Assembly (NCBI RefSeq): GCF_963924675.1
Contig: NC_089235.1
Coordinates: forward strand, 55,887,520 to 55,951,519
Length of the DNA: 64,000 nucleotides
Direction: 5' to 3'
DNA from: Phocoena phocoena
Taxonomy: Eukaryota > Chordata > Mammalia > Artiodactyla > Phocoenidae
Shown here in pieces: positions 1-13,330 of the stretch. The notes under the pieces were generated by a model that ran no database searches, was not told where the DNA came from, and saw only the letters and a program-made list of their open reading frames with translations. The stretch's first letter is position 1; every line of letters begins with the position of its first letter. The translations under genes were made by a program, and so were the position numbers.

Positions 1-700
1 CTTTTCTTAATTTCTTATAACAACATTTTGAAGCAAAGATTTCAATTATCCATGTTTTACAAATGAGAGACGATATGCTTAGAGAGGTCAAATGACTTGT
101 GTAACTCAGAAATCACACACATATAATTCAAATGGATGAATACATTATATAACTAAGAAAAATTACCATGTGTATTAGTCCCCAAAAATCCAAACTTTTA
201 ATCATCAGATCAGAGTTGCTGGGTTTTCCTGTTCCACTGAAATTCACAGTAATACATACACTTTATATCATTGCAAACATATACATATACACCTACATGC
301 ACACACACTCAAATATGGGTATATATTTATTTACTGCACTTTATTTATCTCTGTATATATAACTGAAAACAGTTCCAGAAAACAATATCCTTACTACGTT
401 CTTTGAATTATAATGTTTTTGTCTTTATCTTTTATTTTATTTTATTCAACTTTATATCAATTATAAAAATGCTAGTCACAATCCAGTGAATTGATTTTAT
501 GACTCACTGGTGGTGACACATAGTTTGGAAAATCTGCCCTGAATGATATCATTCCCATGTCAATTTTGTACAATGCGTTAGGATCATTCAACTGACCAGG
601 GAGTCTGTGGTAACTTCCCACGGTGATATCATTGTTTCTCCTTACTAAACTGTATTTTGCACTGTATCTCTATCTTCAATAATAAACAGTTATAAAAGAA

Positions 701-993
701 AGACAAATATCATACGGTATCACTTATACGTGGAATCTTTAAAAAGGGTAAAATGAACTTATCTCAAAACAAATAGAGTCACAGAAAACAAACTTATGGT
801 TACCAGGGGGTAAGGTGGGGAGGGATAAATTGGGAGAATGGGATTGACATATACTCACTACTATATATAAAATAGTTAACTAATAAGGACCTACTATATA
901 GCACAGGGAACTCTACTCAGTACTCTGTAATGGCCTATATGGGAAAAGAATCTAAAAAAGAATGGACATATGTATATGTGTAACTGATTCACT
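701..993 (+). mobile_element. L1 3'-UTR fragment
   Basis: The stretch has the typical cetartiodactyl L1 3' end: a 'gtatcacttatacgtggaat' start, then 'aacttatggttaccaggggg', 'gggattgacatatac', 'tatagcacagggaactctac' and 'aatggcctatatgggaaaag'. The final A-rich end is missing or too eroded to see. It is 5' truncated and non-coding. Confidence 0.8.
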
Positions 994-1347
994 AGCAACA
1001 GTGAGATTACCAATAAGATGACAGTGCTTATTAGCAAAGTTGATTGCAATGGGATATCAATTAAAAAGATATAAATGAAAAGCCAAAGATTTGAGGATTC
1101 AATACAACTGTTAAATGTCACATGACTTTTAGATTTGTCAAAATCCTTAATTTTGATACACTGCACATTTCAGCTTCAAAAGAAAACAAAAATCAAAAAC
1201 TTGGTTTTCTAGCCAAAAAAAAAATAGAGTTATGTATAAGTATGTGATTTTTGAACATGCAGTATTAGGCTTTTACTAGTAAAATTGTTTTATTTAGTTA
1301 TAATACCCATCTCCAAGAGCTTGAAGTTAAAATTACCAGGGTCTGCA

Positions 1348-2030
1348 ACTGAGTTGTACGTAACTTTCCTTGAGAATGACTTGTTTTTCATTAAAATAAT
1401 TTTTAAACCACTCTGTGTTCCACTTCTGTGTAACACTCTGATGTGGGTTTTTGGAAAGGCCACTCGAAACCAGCTTTATGAAATGGTGGATTGGCCCTTA
1501 TTTTGGAAAATCCTCCAGTTATTTATCAAGAAATATATATCCATGAATTTCTGAAGCATCATCATTAAGACCTGCTTCATTGTTAACTGGGGACTCCCAC
1601 AGTTTCCCCTCTTTTGTCCACTAGGTCATCTGTTCAAAACCATTCTGAAAGGGCTGTTCATTTATTGTGGCTAACTGCTTAGCAAATTCCATATCCCAAG
1701 TGAAGGTGGTGTTTCTGTTTCGGGTGCCTCTTTTAACTGCCTTAATCTCAAAGATATTAAGTCTCTTCTTGAATATATTTTTCCTAAGATTTTTTTCTAG
1801 GATAAGTGATCTTCTCCTGGCTATGATCATTGTCAGGTCCTTCAGCACGCTGAAACTGATGCACTGGTCTTGTAGTAATTCTAGCTGTAGTAGATCTGGC
1901 AACGTTCATATCTGATATTATGTTACTGAAACTAATTTTAGGTATTTCTCCATCTTTTTGTGCCCTTGGGTCTTCCTCATGCTGCTGGAGCTGCCTGAGT
2001 AGCTCCAATTTGGTCATTGTTTTTAGACAA
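1348..2030 (-). pseudogene. MRPS31P: Processed pseudogene of mitochondrial ribosomal protein S31 (MRPS31), 5' truncated
   Basis: On the minus strand the translation follows the C-terminal half of MRPS31 without introns. It reads [20 protein letters not shown], then [76 protein letters not shown] and WFKNYFNEK. The functional protein is a mitochondrial small-subunit ribosomal protein. This copy is dead: the frame shifts near 1800-1830, and in-frame stops lie at 1621-1623, 1519-1521 and 1498-1500. The lack of introns points to LINE-mediated retrotransposition. The N-terminal half is absent. An AATAAA read on the minus strand near 1286-1300 could be the old polyadenylation signal, but no clear A-tail or target duplication remains. 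The two ORFs at 1621-1902 and 1784-2017 are parts of this same copy. The parent was identified from memory of the protein family. Confidence 0.85.
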
Positions 2031-2159
2031 CCTATTCTTAGGAAAAGCGTCTATTTTTCTATATCCCTATTTCAGATAAAGATTTATCACTGAATTTTGA
2101 TAATATTTGTTATTGCATTTATCTACTTTTGTTGAAATGTCAGTTTCAGTGTGTCTGTT

Positions 2160-2290
2160 CCTCATTTACTCAGTCAGTATTTCCTGAGTACCTGAAGTGT
2201 CAGGTACTCCTTTAAATCCTGAGGGCACACAAATGAACAGAAGAGGCAATATCCCTGCTCTCAGAGAGCTGGCATACTATAACGTGCACA
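2160..2290 (-). mobile_element. L2-like fragment
   Basis: The sequence has the order seen in antisense mammalian L2 3' ends: 'tcatttactcagtcagtatt', then a 'cctgagtacctgaagtgtcaggtac' type block, then 'atccctgctctcagagagct'. It is old and diverged. Confidence 0.55.
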
Positions 2291-2485
2291 TTGCTTTAGA
2301 GACACCTGGGAATATGAGCATTTTTTCAAAACCATTTCTTTACAGAATCCAATTTTTAAATCCTTGATAAAATCTCTGCATTGCCTATACCACACTTGTA
2401 GACTGTGTTTTAAATGGTTGATTTAAAAAAAAAAAACAGAAGCAGGTTTAAACATTTCTTAATTCTTTCTAATAATAAAAACTCA

Positions 2486-2728
<243 letters not shown>

Positions 2729-3893
2729 TTACTTTAAAATACAATATTCTATGAAACTTTTAATATTTCTTCATTTCTACCTCTAGATAAAACAGAAAGC
2801 ACCAACATCCTTTCTGCCTCTGTTTGAGGGCTCAAAGTACAAAGTAGTCCTTAACCATATCTGACGTTTTGCTAATTCACATTGATTAGTAAAAGATAAA
2901 ATTCTTCATTGGTCTTTTCATTAAAATCAGTATCTAATATTTATGGTCAAACAGGGTTTTGTGGTTTATTATAAATTATGTGCTATAATCCATGCATAAG
3001 TATTTTAAATGAATTATTTTGGAAAAGAACTTATTTCTTTATTTAATATTTCATTATTTAAAAGATCTTCCCCCCAATTGATGTACACTCATTCCATGTG
3101 ACTGAACATAGATACAGTACTACTGCCTATGTTGATCTCAGTTCATCACTATGAAGAAAGTAAAAGCCCCTATGTCTCTGCCCTGATACCATTTCTCTTA
3201 ACCTACCTCATTCCCCACATTTCTGTCAGAGGTCTGCCCATTAAAACAGAGTAACAAAATCTTTATAATATCCAAACCATGATCTTTTTGGACAGAGAGT
3301 CTATGTCAAAGCCAATAACTTTCAAAGCTAATAGTAACAGACAAATTGAAAAGTAAAGTCCATTCACAACAAAGAACTGTTTTCTGTGGACCCAGGTAGT
3401 AAACTAGAGAGACTGAGAGAATATTTTGAAAATATGTAGAGAAACAGATCAGTTCATCCATTCTGGTAAAAAAGTAGTAGAACACTGTGTTGTTAACAGA
3501 TCTGGGTAACACCTTAATATTTCCATTTTGTTATTATTATAGATTGCTTAAGAAATAAGAGAGATGAGCAATGTAAGGGCCATTGCAAATTCAAGATAAC
3601 AAATGTGATTTTCTACATTAGAATTTATATTAATGGGAATTCAGGAGGTGGGTGTAACTTTGGATAGGACTCGTGGAATCACTGGAATTTAAGTCAACAA
3701 TATCTTGGTGTTTGGCTATTACAGAAATCATATTGTTATAATATATCAAAATCTGATTTATTTTAACAGAAAAAATATTTTTATTCCATTCATTAAAGTT
3801 TGCAGAGTTCAAAGTGCTTCAACATTTATAGGAAATGATGAGAAATTTATGCTTTAGGAAAAAATACTTCAGTAGACTTCTCTGAATTCAACT

Positions 3894-4230
3894 AAAGAGG
3901 AAGCGGTGGGGGACTCTCCTGGTGGCACAGTGGTTGAGAATCTGCCTGCCAATGCAGGGGACATGGGTTCGAGCTCTGTCCGGGAAGATCCCACATGCCG
4001 CAGAGCAACTAAGCCCGTGCACCATAACTGCTGAGCCTGTGCTCTACAGCCCACGAGCCACAACTACTGAAGCCCTGGCACCTAGAGCCGGTGCTCCGCA
4101 ACAGGAGAAGCCACCATAATGAGAAGCATGCGCACCGCAGTGAAGAGTAGCCCCTGCTCGCCACAACTAGAGAAAGCCCGTGTGCAGCAACGAAGACCCA
4201 ACGCAGCCCAAAAAAAAGAGGAAATGGTGG
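3894..4230 (+). mobile_element. CHR SINE, long (CHR-2-like) form, with target duplications
   Basis: The tRNA-derived head reads 'ctcctggtggcacagtggtt' (A box) and 'gggttcgagctc' (B box). The longer body includes 'gagcaactaagcccgtgcac' and ends in 'acgcagcccaaaaaaaa'. The flanks carry a 16-bp duplication with two mismatches (AAAGAGGAAGCGGTGG at 3894-3909, AAAGAGGAAATGGTGG at 4215-4230). This is an older member than the short CHR copies elsewhere in the window. Confidence 0.88.
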
Positions 4231-4319
4231 AAACAAACATTTACATGATTTTAATATTTAGAATACCAGAGGAATTAAAAAGGTCCACTTTTTTTCTTTC
4301 CTTCCTTCTTTCCAACAAA

Positions 4320-4600
4320 TAAATACTTAAGAGTCCATTATCCAACTAACACCAGAAATACAGCAGTGGACAATGAAAAAATATTCTAGCCCTCATGGCT
4401 TTTACAGTCTATAAAGAAAATAACTAAATAAATATTTGTGATTGTGATGTGTGCTGCATAAGGAGAAGCATTCAGAACCTTCCTGAAGAACTGACATCTA
4501 ACCTGAGCATTGAAGGGTAATGAGCAGACTAGGTGAAAGGGAGATGAGAGACATGAAGGGGGAAGTTGTATTAGAGCTTGTAAGTCCGATAAACCTGATT
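4320..4600 (-). mobile_element. L2-like fragment
   Basis: The pattern 'cagcagtggacaatgaaaaa', 'agccctcatggcttttacagtct', 'ctgacatctaacctgagcattgaaggg' follows the antisense L2 consensus order. It is diverged. Confidence 0.55.
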
Positions 4601-6019
4601 TCTGAGCTTCACTCCAAAACTAAATAACTTGATCTCCCAAAGGCATGTACAAGCATGCATACACACACCAGCACAAGAAATTTGTATTTCATATATCATA
4701 TTCAGATTTCAATAAAAAATTGCTCCCCAGCCCAAGGAATTATATTTCTTCCCAGATAAAATATGCATATGATACTATTTTAAGGAAAGAACCAGTAGGT
4801 TCTTTGGTCACTAAGCATGAGGATTTGGTGTTGCAGAGGTTGGTTTGTTTAATTTTTAGGAATAAAACCTGACATTGATCCTTTTCTTAAATAAGCAGGA
4901 AAACACAATGTAATTTTTAGGCAGAACAGCAACGTAACACTTACAGCTGTCCTTCATGAAACTGAACTAAATCCCTTGAGAGAAAAGGATTGAAATTACT
5001 ATTTAAAAGGATTAATCTCTTTGACAAGTCTAACTGCCTAACATTCATCTTTTGAAAAGTTTGCTTTTTTCAAAACTTCTTTAAAGTTCTCCCCAAATTT
5101 TCAGTGACATATCAGTGAATCTGTAATATGATACAAACCTCCTACTTTTGGAGGAAAGGGAAACATGGTTGACAAATTAAAAATATTCTTCTGTAATAAT
5201 TTTATATTGCTAGCCTCATTTTGATAGTAGTCATTTATCTCATTATTATGTTTACATACTGCTTTAAATCCTTGAATTTAAAGGATTAGCTTTCTATGAA
5301 TAGCTTTCTATGAATAATACTGCCCTTGTTTATTTCCCTGTATGCCACAGCAATTACATCTGGAAATTTTGAGAACATCTGGAGAATCCTTATATAAAGG
5401 ACTAGGAAGCAGAGGGAAAGATGATTTTAGTTTTAGAAAAAAAATGTGAGGCAGACAAGTTGATAGTATTTTAATGAATAATTAATTTAATAAAATAATT
5501 TATTTTATGAATAATTCATTTTATGAATCATTAAAATTTATGAATAAAAGTAATTTGCCTACTGAATAGATCCCAGGTAAAAGAGCCCCTTGCTTTATAT
5601 TCTCCAAATAAAGCATATTAGATGATGTCTGCTGGAAGACAGAAGTGATCATAAGCAATAGAGCTTATATCTTAGCTATAGATTTGTTTTTCATTTTTAC
5701 AAAAAAATTATTTTTCAGAATTTCTTCCACATGAAATTAAAGTATTGTAAATGCTTATTTTAATGAAAAAGTTTGACATTAGAACGCTGAAAAATGTGTC
5801 TTGAAGAAGGTCCAATGGGAAAAATTAAAGCTTTACCATGTTCTTGTTTTCATTTTATTAATAAAGACTTACAGATGTTATTATAATAAGGATAATATCT
5901 ATATCATTATAAAGTTTTTATCATACTTTGCATCAGGCATGACAATAATTAAATAATGTTTGTTCAATTCACACTTAATGATTTATTTATAAATACATCC
6001 TTTTTTCTGGCCTAATAAG

Positions 6020-6050
6020 AACCATAATAAATAAATAAATAAATAAATAA

Positions 6051-6109
<59 letters not shown>

Positions 6110-6310
6110 GCGGTACGCGGGCCTCTCACTGTTGTGGCCTCTCCCGTTGCAGAGCCCAGGCTCTGGACTCGCAGGCTCAGCGGCCATGGCTCACAGGCCT
6201 ACCGCTCCGCGGCATGTGGGATCTTCCCGGACTGGGGCACAAACCCGTGTCCCCTGCATCGGCAGGCGGACTCTCAACCACTGGGCCACCAGGGAAGCCC
6301 CGAACCATAA
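6020..6310 (-). mobile_element. CHR SINE with a microsatellite tail
   Basis: Read on the minus strand, the SINE head starts at 6300 (gggcttccctggtggccca) and the body ends in gtaccgc at about 6110. It is followed by an A-tract (6092-6109), a (TA)n run and a (TTTA)n run down to 6029. A 9-bp target duplication, GAACCATAA, lies at 6020-6028 and 6302-6310, outside the microsatellite. The microsatellite is therefore part of the inserted tail, not old flanking DNA. Confidence 0.9.
6029..6109. repeat. Compound microsatellite (AAAT)n(TA)n(T)n
   Basis: The order is AAAT repeats at about 6029-6050, TA repeats to 6091, and a T run at 6092-6109. It forms the 3' tail of the minus-strand SINE described for this place and is likely to vary in length between individuals. 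Confidence 0.92.
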
Positions 6311-8837
6311 ATATTTTTACTGTTAAAGTTTAGTCTTCAATAAACTTCAAAGTTTATTCCCACTTAGAGGTGTATACTCATGAAGGGACCATTATTATGA
6401 ATAGTGTTATTCTGTGGATAATAAGTTATACATTATTTTTATTTTTGAGAAGTGACCACACTATATAATATTCAACTGTCTTTTATTTACAGAATAGAGC
6501 AGATGGGCAAATACCTTCTAGGATGAGTTCAGCAACTCCCAGAGCTAAACTCCCTTCAAGCTGTGTATGCATTGTAGTCCCCTCATATGATCATAATAAG
6601 TCCCGAGAGGCTCTCTCTATTGGCAGACCCATAGTTCACAGAGGGCCAGATTTCCCAAGGTGCTTTTTGAAAATAAATATAAACCACACATGTATCTCTT
6701 TTATTTTGGAAAACAGTGCTAAAATGTAAATTAAACAATTGGTGCAGAACACCTCAGGGTAAAGCTGAAATGTAACAGGTTGCTCTATGAAAAGATGTAT
6801 CTTACCTTAAAGTCATATGTTAATTTAGAAAGTAACGAATGATACGTTAAGGTTCGTGGAGAAGGTGGCTAACTTATGCCGTATATAAACAACCATTGTT
6901 AAGTCTGCCACTGCAGATTTTTGCTGCATATAAATTGACATCCCCTATCAGCTAAAACACCAGCTGCCAGGAGGTCCCTTTCAGTAGCACAAGACTGTAT
7001 ATATTCTCTCTCCTTCATGTAAATAATATATTTTGTTAAAATAACATAGATATCACTACTATGAGTCACATTTATTAAATATTATAATTAGAAGTATTTA
7101 AAACATACTTGACATCATTTAAAATAGCCTTAATACAAAAACAGTGCAAAAGAGAGCATTGTTTAAAATAAAATACATATCCAAGTATGAATTTCTTAAT
7201 ATTGTATCTCATTGAAATTACATTAAGATAAATGGAGACATGACTCATTTAAACTCTTTGGGGACATTGCTTTCAAGTTAGCAAAACATCTCCCCTTACC
7301 TTCAAACGTCTACTTCTTTGCTCCAGTTTACTACTGTCTACAACACTGGAGCATATCCACCATTTGCTTTGTGTAAATGTAAAATGGTATTCCTTCTAGA
7401 ATTCATGTTAGCAAGCCTGTGTACTTGTGATGTTTGACTATAGCATTTGTTCACTGTTCAAATGCTTTGCACAACTACTATGTATTTGCAAACAAACAGA
7501 AATAAGATTCAGTCTATCTTCAAGAGGGAGATGAATAGATAGGTATGAACACAAGCAATGGCAACTATACTCTGGTGTGAGCTCTAATAGAGGTAGGTGC
7601 TGGACCTATGGCCTTTTAAATAAAGACCTACTAATACCATTATTTAGAGCAAGTCAGGACTTAAAAGCTTTACTTTTTCAGTGCTAACAGAAATCAACAG
7701 AGCCAAAGTATATAACATGAATTACAAATGACAGAGGAATAGTTCTTACTATCCAGGACATCCAGTTATACGTCAATTCATTTTGGGGGTGCACATTTTA
7801 TCTTGAAAATTCGGACATGTTTGTTTGCCTATGGCAGAAATAAACATAAAGACTAATTTATTAGCTTTAAGGAACTAGACTATTAAAGAGGTAACATTTT
7901 TTAAGAAATGTGGAGGTTGATAGGAAAAGACAGATCCTGGAGACCCTGAAGTGGGGGATGGAATTTCCCTACAGATGAGAATTTTGAGGGCCAGTCCAGA
8001 AAATTAATTAGGTTGGATTTGGAGAGTATCATAAACTCAGCACTAACTTTGTAAAGAAATACCATCTGGAGTATAAAAATAAGACCTCATGAAATTGTGT
8101 GTAAGTGGGCACTGGTGTAGTAGCTGAGGATGGTGGGGAGTAGTTGTAGGGTCCAAGGAGAAGAATTATAGTTCATGGAATGCTTATGTATTTCTCTCTG
8201 CCTGTACTCTTATATTTTTATTTGCCTTTACTCTTATTGGAAGTAATAATTTATGTCATTTTATGCAATTCATTTTAACAATCTGATTCTCAATTTCGTC
8301 ATTTGTAAAATAGGGATAGCAATACTTATCTCATAATGCTATTGGTTAACATTTTTTTGCATTTATAAGTGTGTCTGCTAAAGGGAAAGACAGAGATACT
8401 ATATTGAAAGAGTTAATCATTGTAACTAGAATAAAGTATTACTAATGAGTAATAAATATTGTCTTATTTAAAAAAACATTGCATTGGTGTCCCTTTTCCT
8501 ATGGCAGCATAAATCTTAACCTTTTGGAAATAATGGGACATGGAAATTGATCAAGACAGGAAACACGAAGGGAAATACATTCAGCTGAGATATGGCAAGT
8601 AGGTTTTATCTCAAGTGCTAAATTACATGGATTTAGTAATGCCTACCTGGAATGTAGAGAAAGGATTGTGAAGTCAAGTTCAGTTTCCATGAGAAAGAAT
8701 GCTGTAACACATTAGCACCATCTGCCCTGAGTATGGTAGAATTTGTGGCATTCTTCCTGTGTCTGTTATCCTATGGATCTCTTAGTATTATTAAATACTA
8801 ATTCACAATAGAACCTAGCTTTACTGACTTGCTTACA

Positions 8838-8933
8838 GTTTTCTTCTCTCTTTCTCTCTTTTTCTCCCTCTCCCTCTCCCATTCTCCCTTTCTCCCTCCC
8901 TTCCTTCCTTCCTTCCTTCCTTCCTTTCTTCCT
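8838..8933. repeat. Pyrimidine tract with (TTCC)n core
   Basis: About 95 nt are almost purely C and T on the plus strand. The tract starts with CT/CTTT variants and ends in seven or so TTCC units, broken by a single A at 8881. On the transcribed minus strand it is GGAA-rich. No coding meaning. Confidence 0.9.
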
Positions 8934-9139
8934 AAACAGGTCTTGTTTATAAGCCTATCATCTTGCAGATATAAGTAGCTACTCCTAAAGAGCCAAGTTC
9001 TCATTTGTAAAATGCAGGACATGAATGTGTCTCTAAGGTTTCTTACATTTCAATAATGTTATGATTCTAATTATGTCTTGACTTAAAATAGAAAACACCT
9101 CTTTAAGCAACTCAAAATCAATCAGTTAAATAATTACCA

Positions 9140-9240
9140 AACAATTACAATGTATAGGCATTATTCTAAGGCACTCATTGTATAGTGGTAAATAAACCGA
9201 GTTCTTGCTCTTAAGAAGCTTGTATTTTAGTATATATGTA
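9140..9240 (-). mobile_element. L2-like fragment
   Basis: The weak but ordered match includes 'attctaaggcactcattgta', 'aataaaccgagttcttgctc' and 'agaagcttgtattttagtat', as in antisense L2 ends. Very diverged. Confidence 0.4.
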
Positions 9241-9639
9241 GGGATTTAGTGGCATCAATGGGAGTGTGTATATTAAATAAATAAGCAAATAAGTGAACAA
9301 TAAAATATCAAGAAATGATATGACTTTGATAAAAGGAGAAAATTTTGATAGGCTAGAAAAAGCAAAAGGAGTAGAAAGCTCAAAATAAGATCAAAAAAGT
9401 GAATAAATATAAATAAACTCAGTACATCAAAAAATGAGAAAAATACAATATATATGTACTTGAAAATAGGTTCCCATAATATATAAAACAAAAATCACTA
9501 GAATTTTAAGAAAAAACTAAAAATTAAGAATTATAATAGATTGCCCTAACTATTTCAATAATTGCTAGGCCAAGCAGATTTTTCAAAAATGGCAAGGGCA
9601 TAAATATTTGAGAAATATAATTAGAGAGCTTGATTTAAT

Positions 9640-9760
9640 GAGTATATATATATATAAAAAACTGCACCCATAAATTGAATGACACTCTTTTCTCCAAGCA
9701 CACAGGGAACATGCATAAAAACTGACCATATAAAAGGCCACAAAACAAATTTAAGATATG
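9640..9760 (+). mobile_element. Old L1 ORF2 scrap
   Basis: The segment 'ctccaagcacacagggaaca' followed by 'ccatataaaaggccacaaaa' matches the conserved stretch between the endonuclease and reverse transcriptase domains of L1 ORF2. No open frame is kept. Confidence 0.6.
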
Positions 9761-11114
9761 CCTCTTCCAGTGGGAGAGTTTTGGCATGTTGCTCAAGTTC
9801 AGCTCTCCATAAGACCAATGCTTCCTAAACCATAGTCACAAAGTTTAAGCTTTCCCATGATCCCCTAGTTTGGAGCAGCTAGTATTTTCATACAACCCCA
9901 ATAAATAGCTGGCACCTTAAATCCTTACTGTTTGGTAGCAAATAGCTCATATATTCTCCCACTGAGCAGGCCATTTTCTTACTTTGCTCTGTAAGATGAG
10001 AGACCCATAGAGGGTTCAATCTTTCCATCAGAATTAAGTCCATACCATGTTAGTGTTGAGCAGATACCTTGCTCTGGCAAGCATTTCCAAGTAATGATGG
10101 ATATATTGGAGAGCTCCAAACAACTGTTTCCGGCTGACTTGTTTTTCCTTTCCCTAAGAAAGCCTTCCTTAACCCATGCCATGCATGCCATGGGAAGTTG
10201 TGGAATTTATCTTGACTTCCTTTGACAGCCCTGAGGAAACAAACCCTTCTTCCCAGTGCAAATTCAGAAGGAGTTTCAATTGTATATGTAATATTATATT
10301 TATTAAAACAAGAATAACAAGATCTGAAGCAAATATGGCACCATGTTTGTCAAGTTGGATGGTAAATACTTTGAAGTTTGTTTTACTATTCTGTATAATT
10401 TTTAGCTATTGAAAATATTTCATAATTAAAAACAAGAAAATCTAAGCAGTAAGTAATAAATTCAAAGTATGCATTTTCAGAACTCAAATGATCCCTTTAT
10501 CAGTTTGTCCTTTATGGACTCAACTACTGAAAAATAAATTTTAACTTTAAACAACTAAGATCTAATTTGTCCTTATAGTCATTGAATATAAAACTTAAGA
10601 AAAATATATTTATAAATATCCATAGCATTGTAATATTGATTCATTTAAATACTTGCAGAAATATTCTAAAATGTTATCATCACAATTTACCCTATTCTGA
10701 ATATTGACATATTTAAATATTTTTTGACATTTTCTGAAACATGATTGTCAAAATACTTTGTGAGTAGTATACTTTGTGAGTACTCTCTTTATCACTGAGA
10801 GTAGTCTCTGAATACCTGATATTTGAGTGAATCCTCAGCTTCCAAAAAATGACTTTGTTTTTTAAGAAATATTTTGTGTTCTCAGCCAACTCCTGCAGTA
10901 TACTAATTGCTTATTTGTTTGCCTGATACATTTCCTTTGGTAGTAATTAGGAAAATGCTAATTTCCTTCTCACTCATAGGAAAAGTCTACAGTGAGAGCT
11001 CTTTTGTGAGCTGAATTGTAGGTAGTCTGCATTAAGAAATGCATATATTACTAACATCTGACAATGGTTAATACAACATTATTCTCCTGTATAAAATGTT
11101 CAAAATTTAAATCA

Positions 11115-11486
<372 letters not shown>

Positions 11487-13134
11487 TCAAAATAAGCTAA
11501 TTTGAAAATTCACCGGGCAACAGCACACTGAATATGCATATCAAATCAGCACTGGAAAAGAGAAAAGACACCTTGATATTTTCAAATATTTCTAGTTGGC
11601 ATTGTGTCTATAGGAAATAAAAATGACCTTAAGGCAAACAGTTTATAAGCTGATGAAAGGATACAGGATTTGGAGTCAGAGTTTAGGTTCAAGACTTGCT
11701 TCTGCCTTTGTTAGCTACATATCCTTATGCAAGTTACTTTATATCAGTAAAATGTGTAAGATAATAACCATTTAAAAATTTTTTTCTTCCAGATATTTTA
11801 CATCATAAAAATGCAACCTCTCTTTTCTCTGTCAATGGTACTGTTTGCCTTGAACTTCAAAATTTAAGAGCATTTTTGCTGTTTTAAAATTCACCTCAAC
11901 ATGTCAGATTCAAACAAAAGTTGGAAAGACAAAATTTGCTTTTAAATTACTGAAAGCACCACACATTGTACTAGGTATTCTTTTTCCTGAAAGTAAATAT
12001 ATTTTCTTCTTTTAGAACCTAGTATAGGCAAATCAAACCAATACACTCTTCATCAAAATTAGTGTGTGAATAAAGACATTTTAGCATGTAAACTATTCAA
12101 ATCAATATTTGAATATTGCAAAATTTGCATGATAAACTTGCCTTAAAACCTTCAAAATATGAGAATTGTCCCATAGTGATTATAGAACCCACATACTTAG
12201 AAGGCAGAAGACATGTAATCATGTGTCTATTACCTAACTCATACTGTGGCAGAGGAAAGGATGGACTCAAGTGGGTCATTAAGAAAAGTCAAGAAGTTCA
12301 TGATATAAAATAAAACCAATAAACCTTGCCGTTGTTAAACATCCATCAATGGAGAAACTATTTTGTCAAGTTTTATCACCTCTGCATCTAAACAAAAAAC
12401 TTGCTAGGTTGGGAGATACTATTTCCAAATCCAAGAGATTGATAGAGGTTGTTTCCACAATTCTAATCCTTTATGTATACATGTACAAGGGAGAGGAATC
12501 TAGCTAGTTTACTTGCGCATAAATAGTGGTGAAGAAAGACTGGGATAATGCAGAGGTTACCAACTTCCCATATAAAAGGGACAATGCAACATGAGAAAAC
12601 TGGGGGACCACCATATTGTTATATTTTGTTTTAATAGTAGCTTCACATGTCTGATTCAGTTAATTACTCTTGAAACCTTTCAGTGAGTATGAGGCCTGAA
12701 TTTTGGTAATGTAGCAGAAGTCAGAGGTTAAGGTCTTATTTCATTACTTACTACCCTTGTTCTGGGGTAAAACACAACTTTCTGAAAGTCATGTCTTTTA
12801 TCGTTAAGGTTCGATGAGAATTACAACTTCCTTACCTATCTCACTATTGGAAGAATCACTAGAAACAAGTTCTTTGTAAAGGATATAGTAAGTATAGTCT
12901 AAATGTACTATCCTTGGAAGGCCAAAAGCCTATTTAACAATAGTAATTTCAGTATTTTTTGTTTTAAATTTCTAGTTTGGGTTTAAATAATTCAAAATAT
13001 TGATTTATAACTTCTCTGAAAATGAGAATAAAACAAAAAACAGTCTTTTTCTAGGAACCTTTAGAACGTTAGCTATGATAATTATTTTTCCTTAAAAACT
13101 GGAAAGATAGTATATTCCAATAGTATGTTCTATT

Positions 13135-13330
13135 TTACAAAGCACTTTCATAAATATTAACTTGGTCTTGTCAATAATCCTCTGGTATAAGGAAGAGATT
13201 ATCATTTCCATTTTCCCAATGAGGCCCTAAAACGTCAGTGGTCTCCCTAAGATCACATAATAAATGACACAGCTGGAAATCAACTTTTGGTCATGCACTG
13301 CATGTAATACAGCCTTCTACCACTCAGTTA
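13135..13330 (-). mobile_element. MIR SINE (antisense)
   Basis: The order 'aataatcctctggtataagg', 'attttcccaatgaggcccta', 'agatcacataataaatgaca' and 'cagctggaaatcaac' follows antisense MIR. Confidence 0.75.

Noticed and set aside
1285..1554. Plus-strand ORF of 89 codons
   Set aside because: It is the antisense shadow of the MRPS31 retrocopy and its 3' flank.
3910..4214. tRNA-like A and B boxes, possible tRNA gene
   Set aside because: The boxes belong to the tRNA-derived head of a CHR SINE. No folded tRNA with acceptor stem is present.
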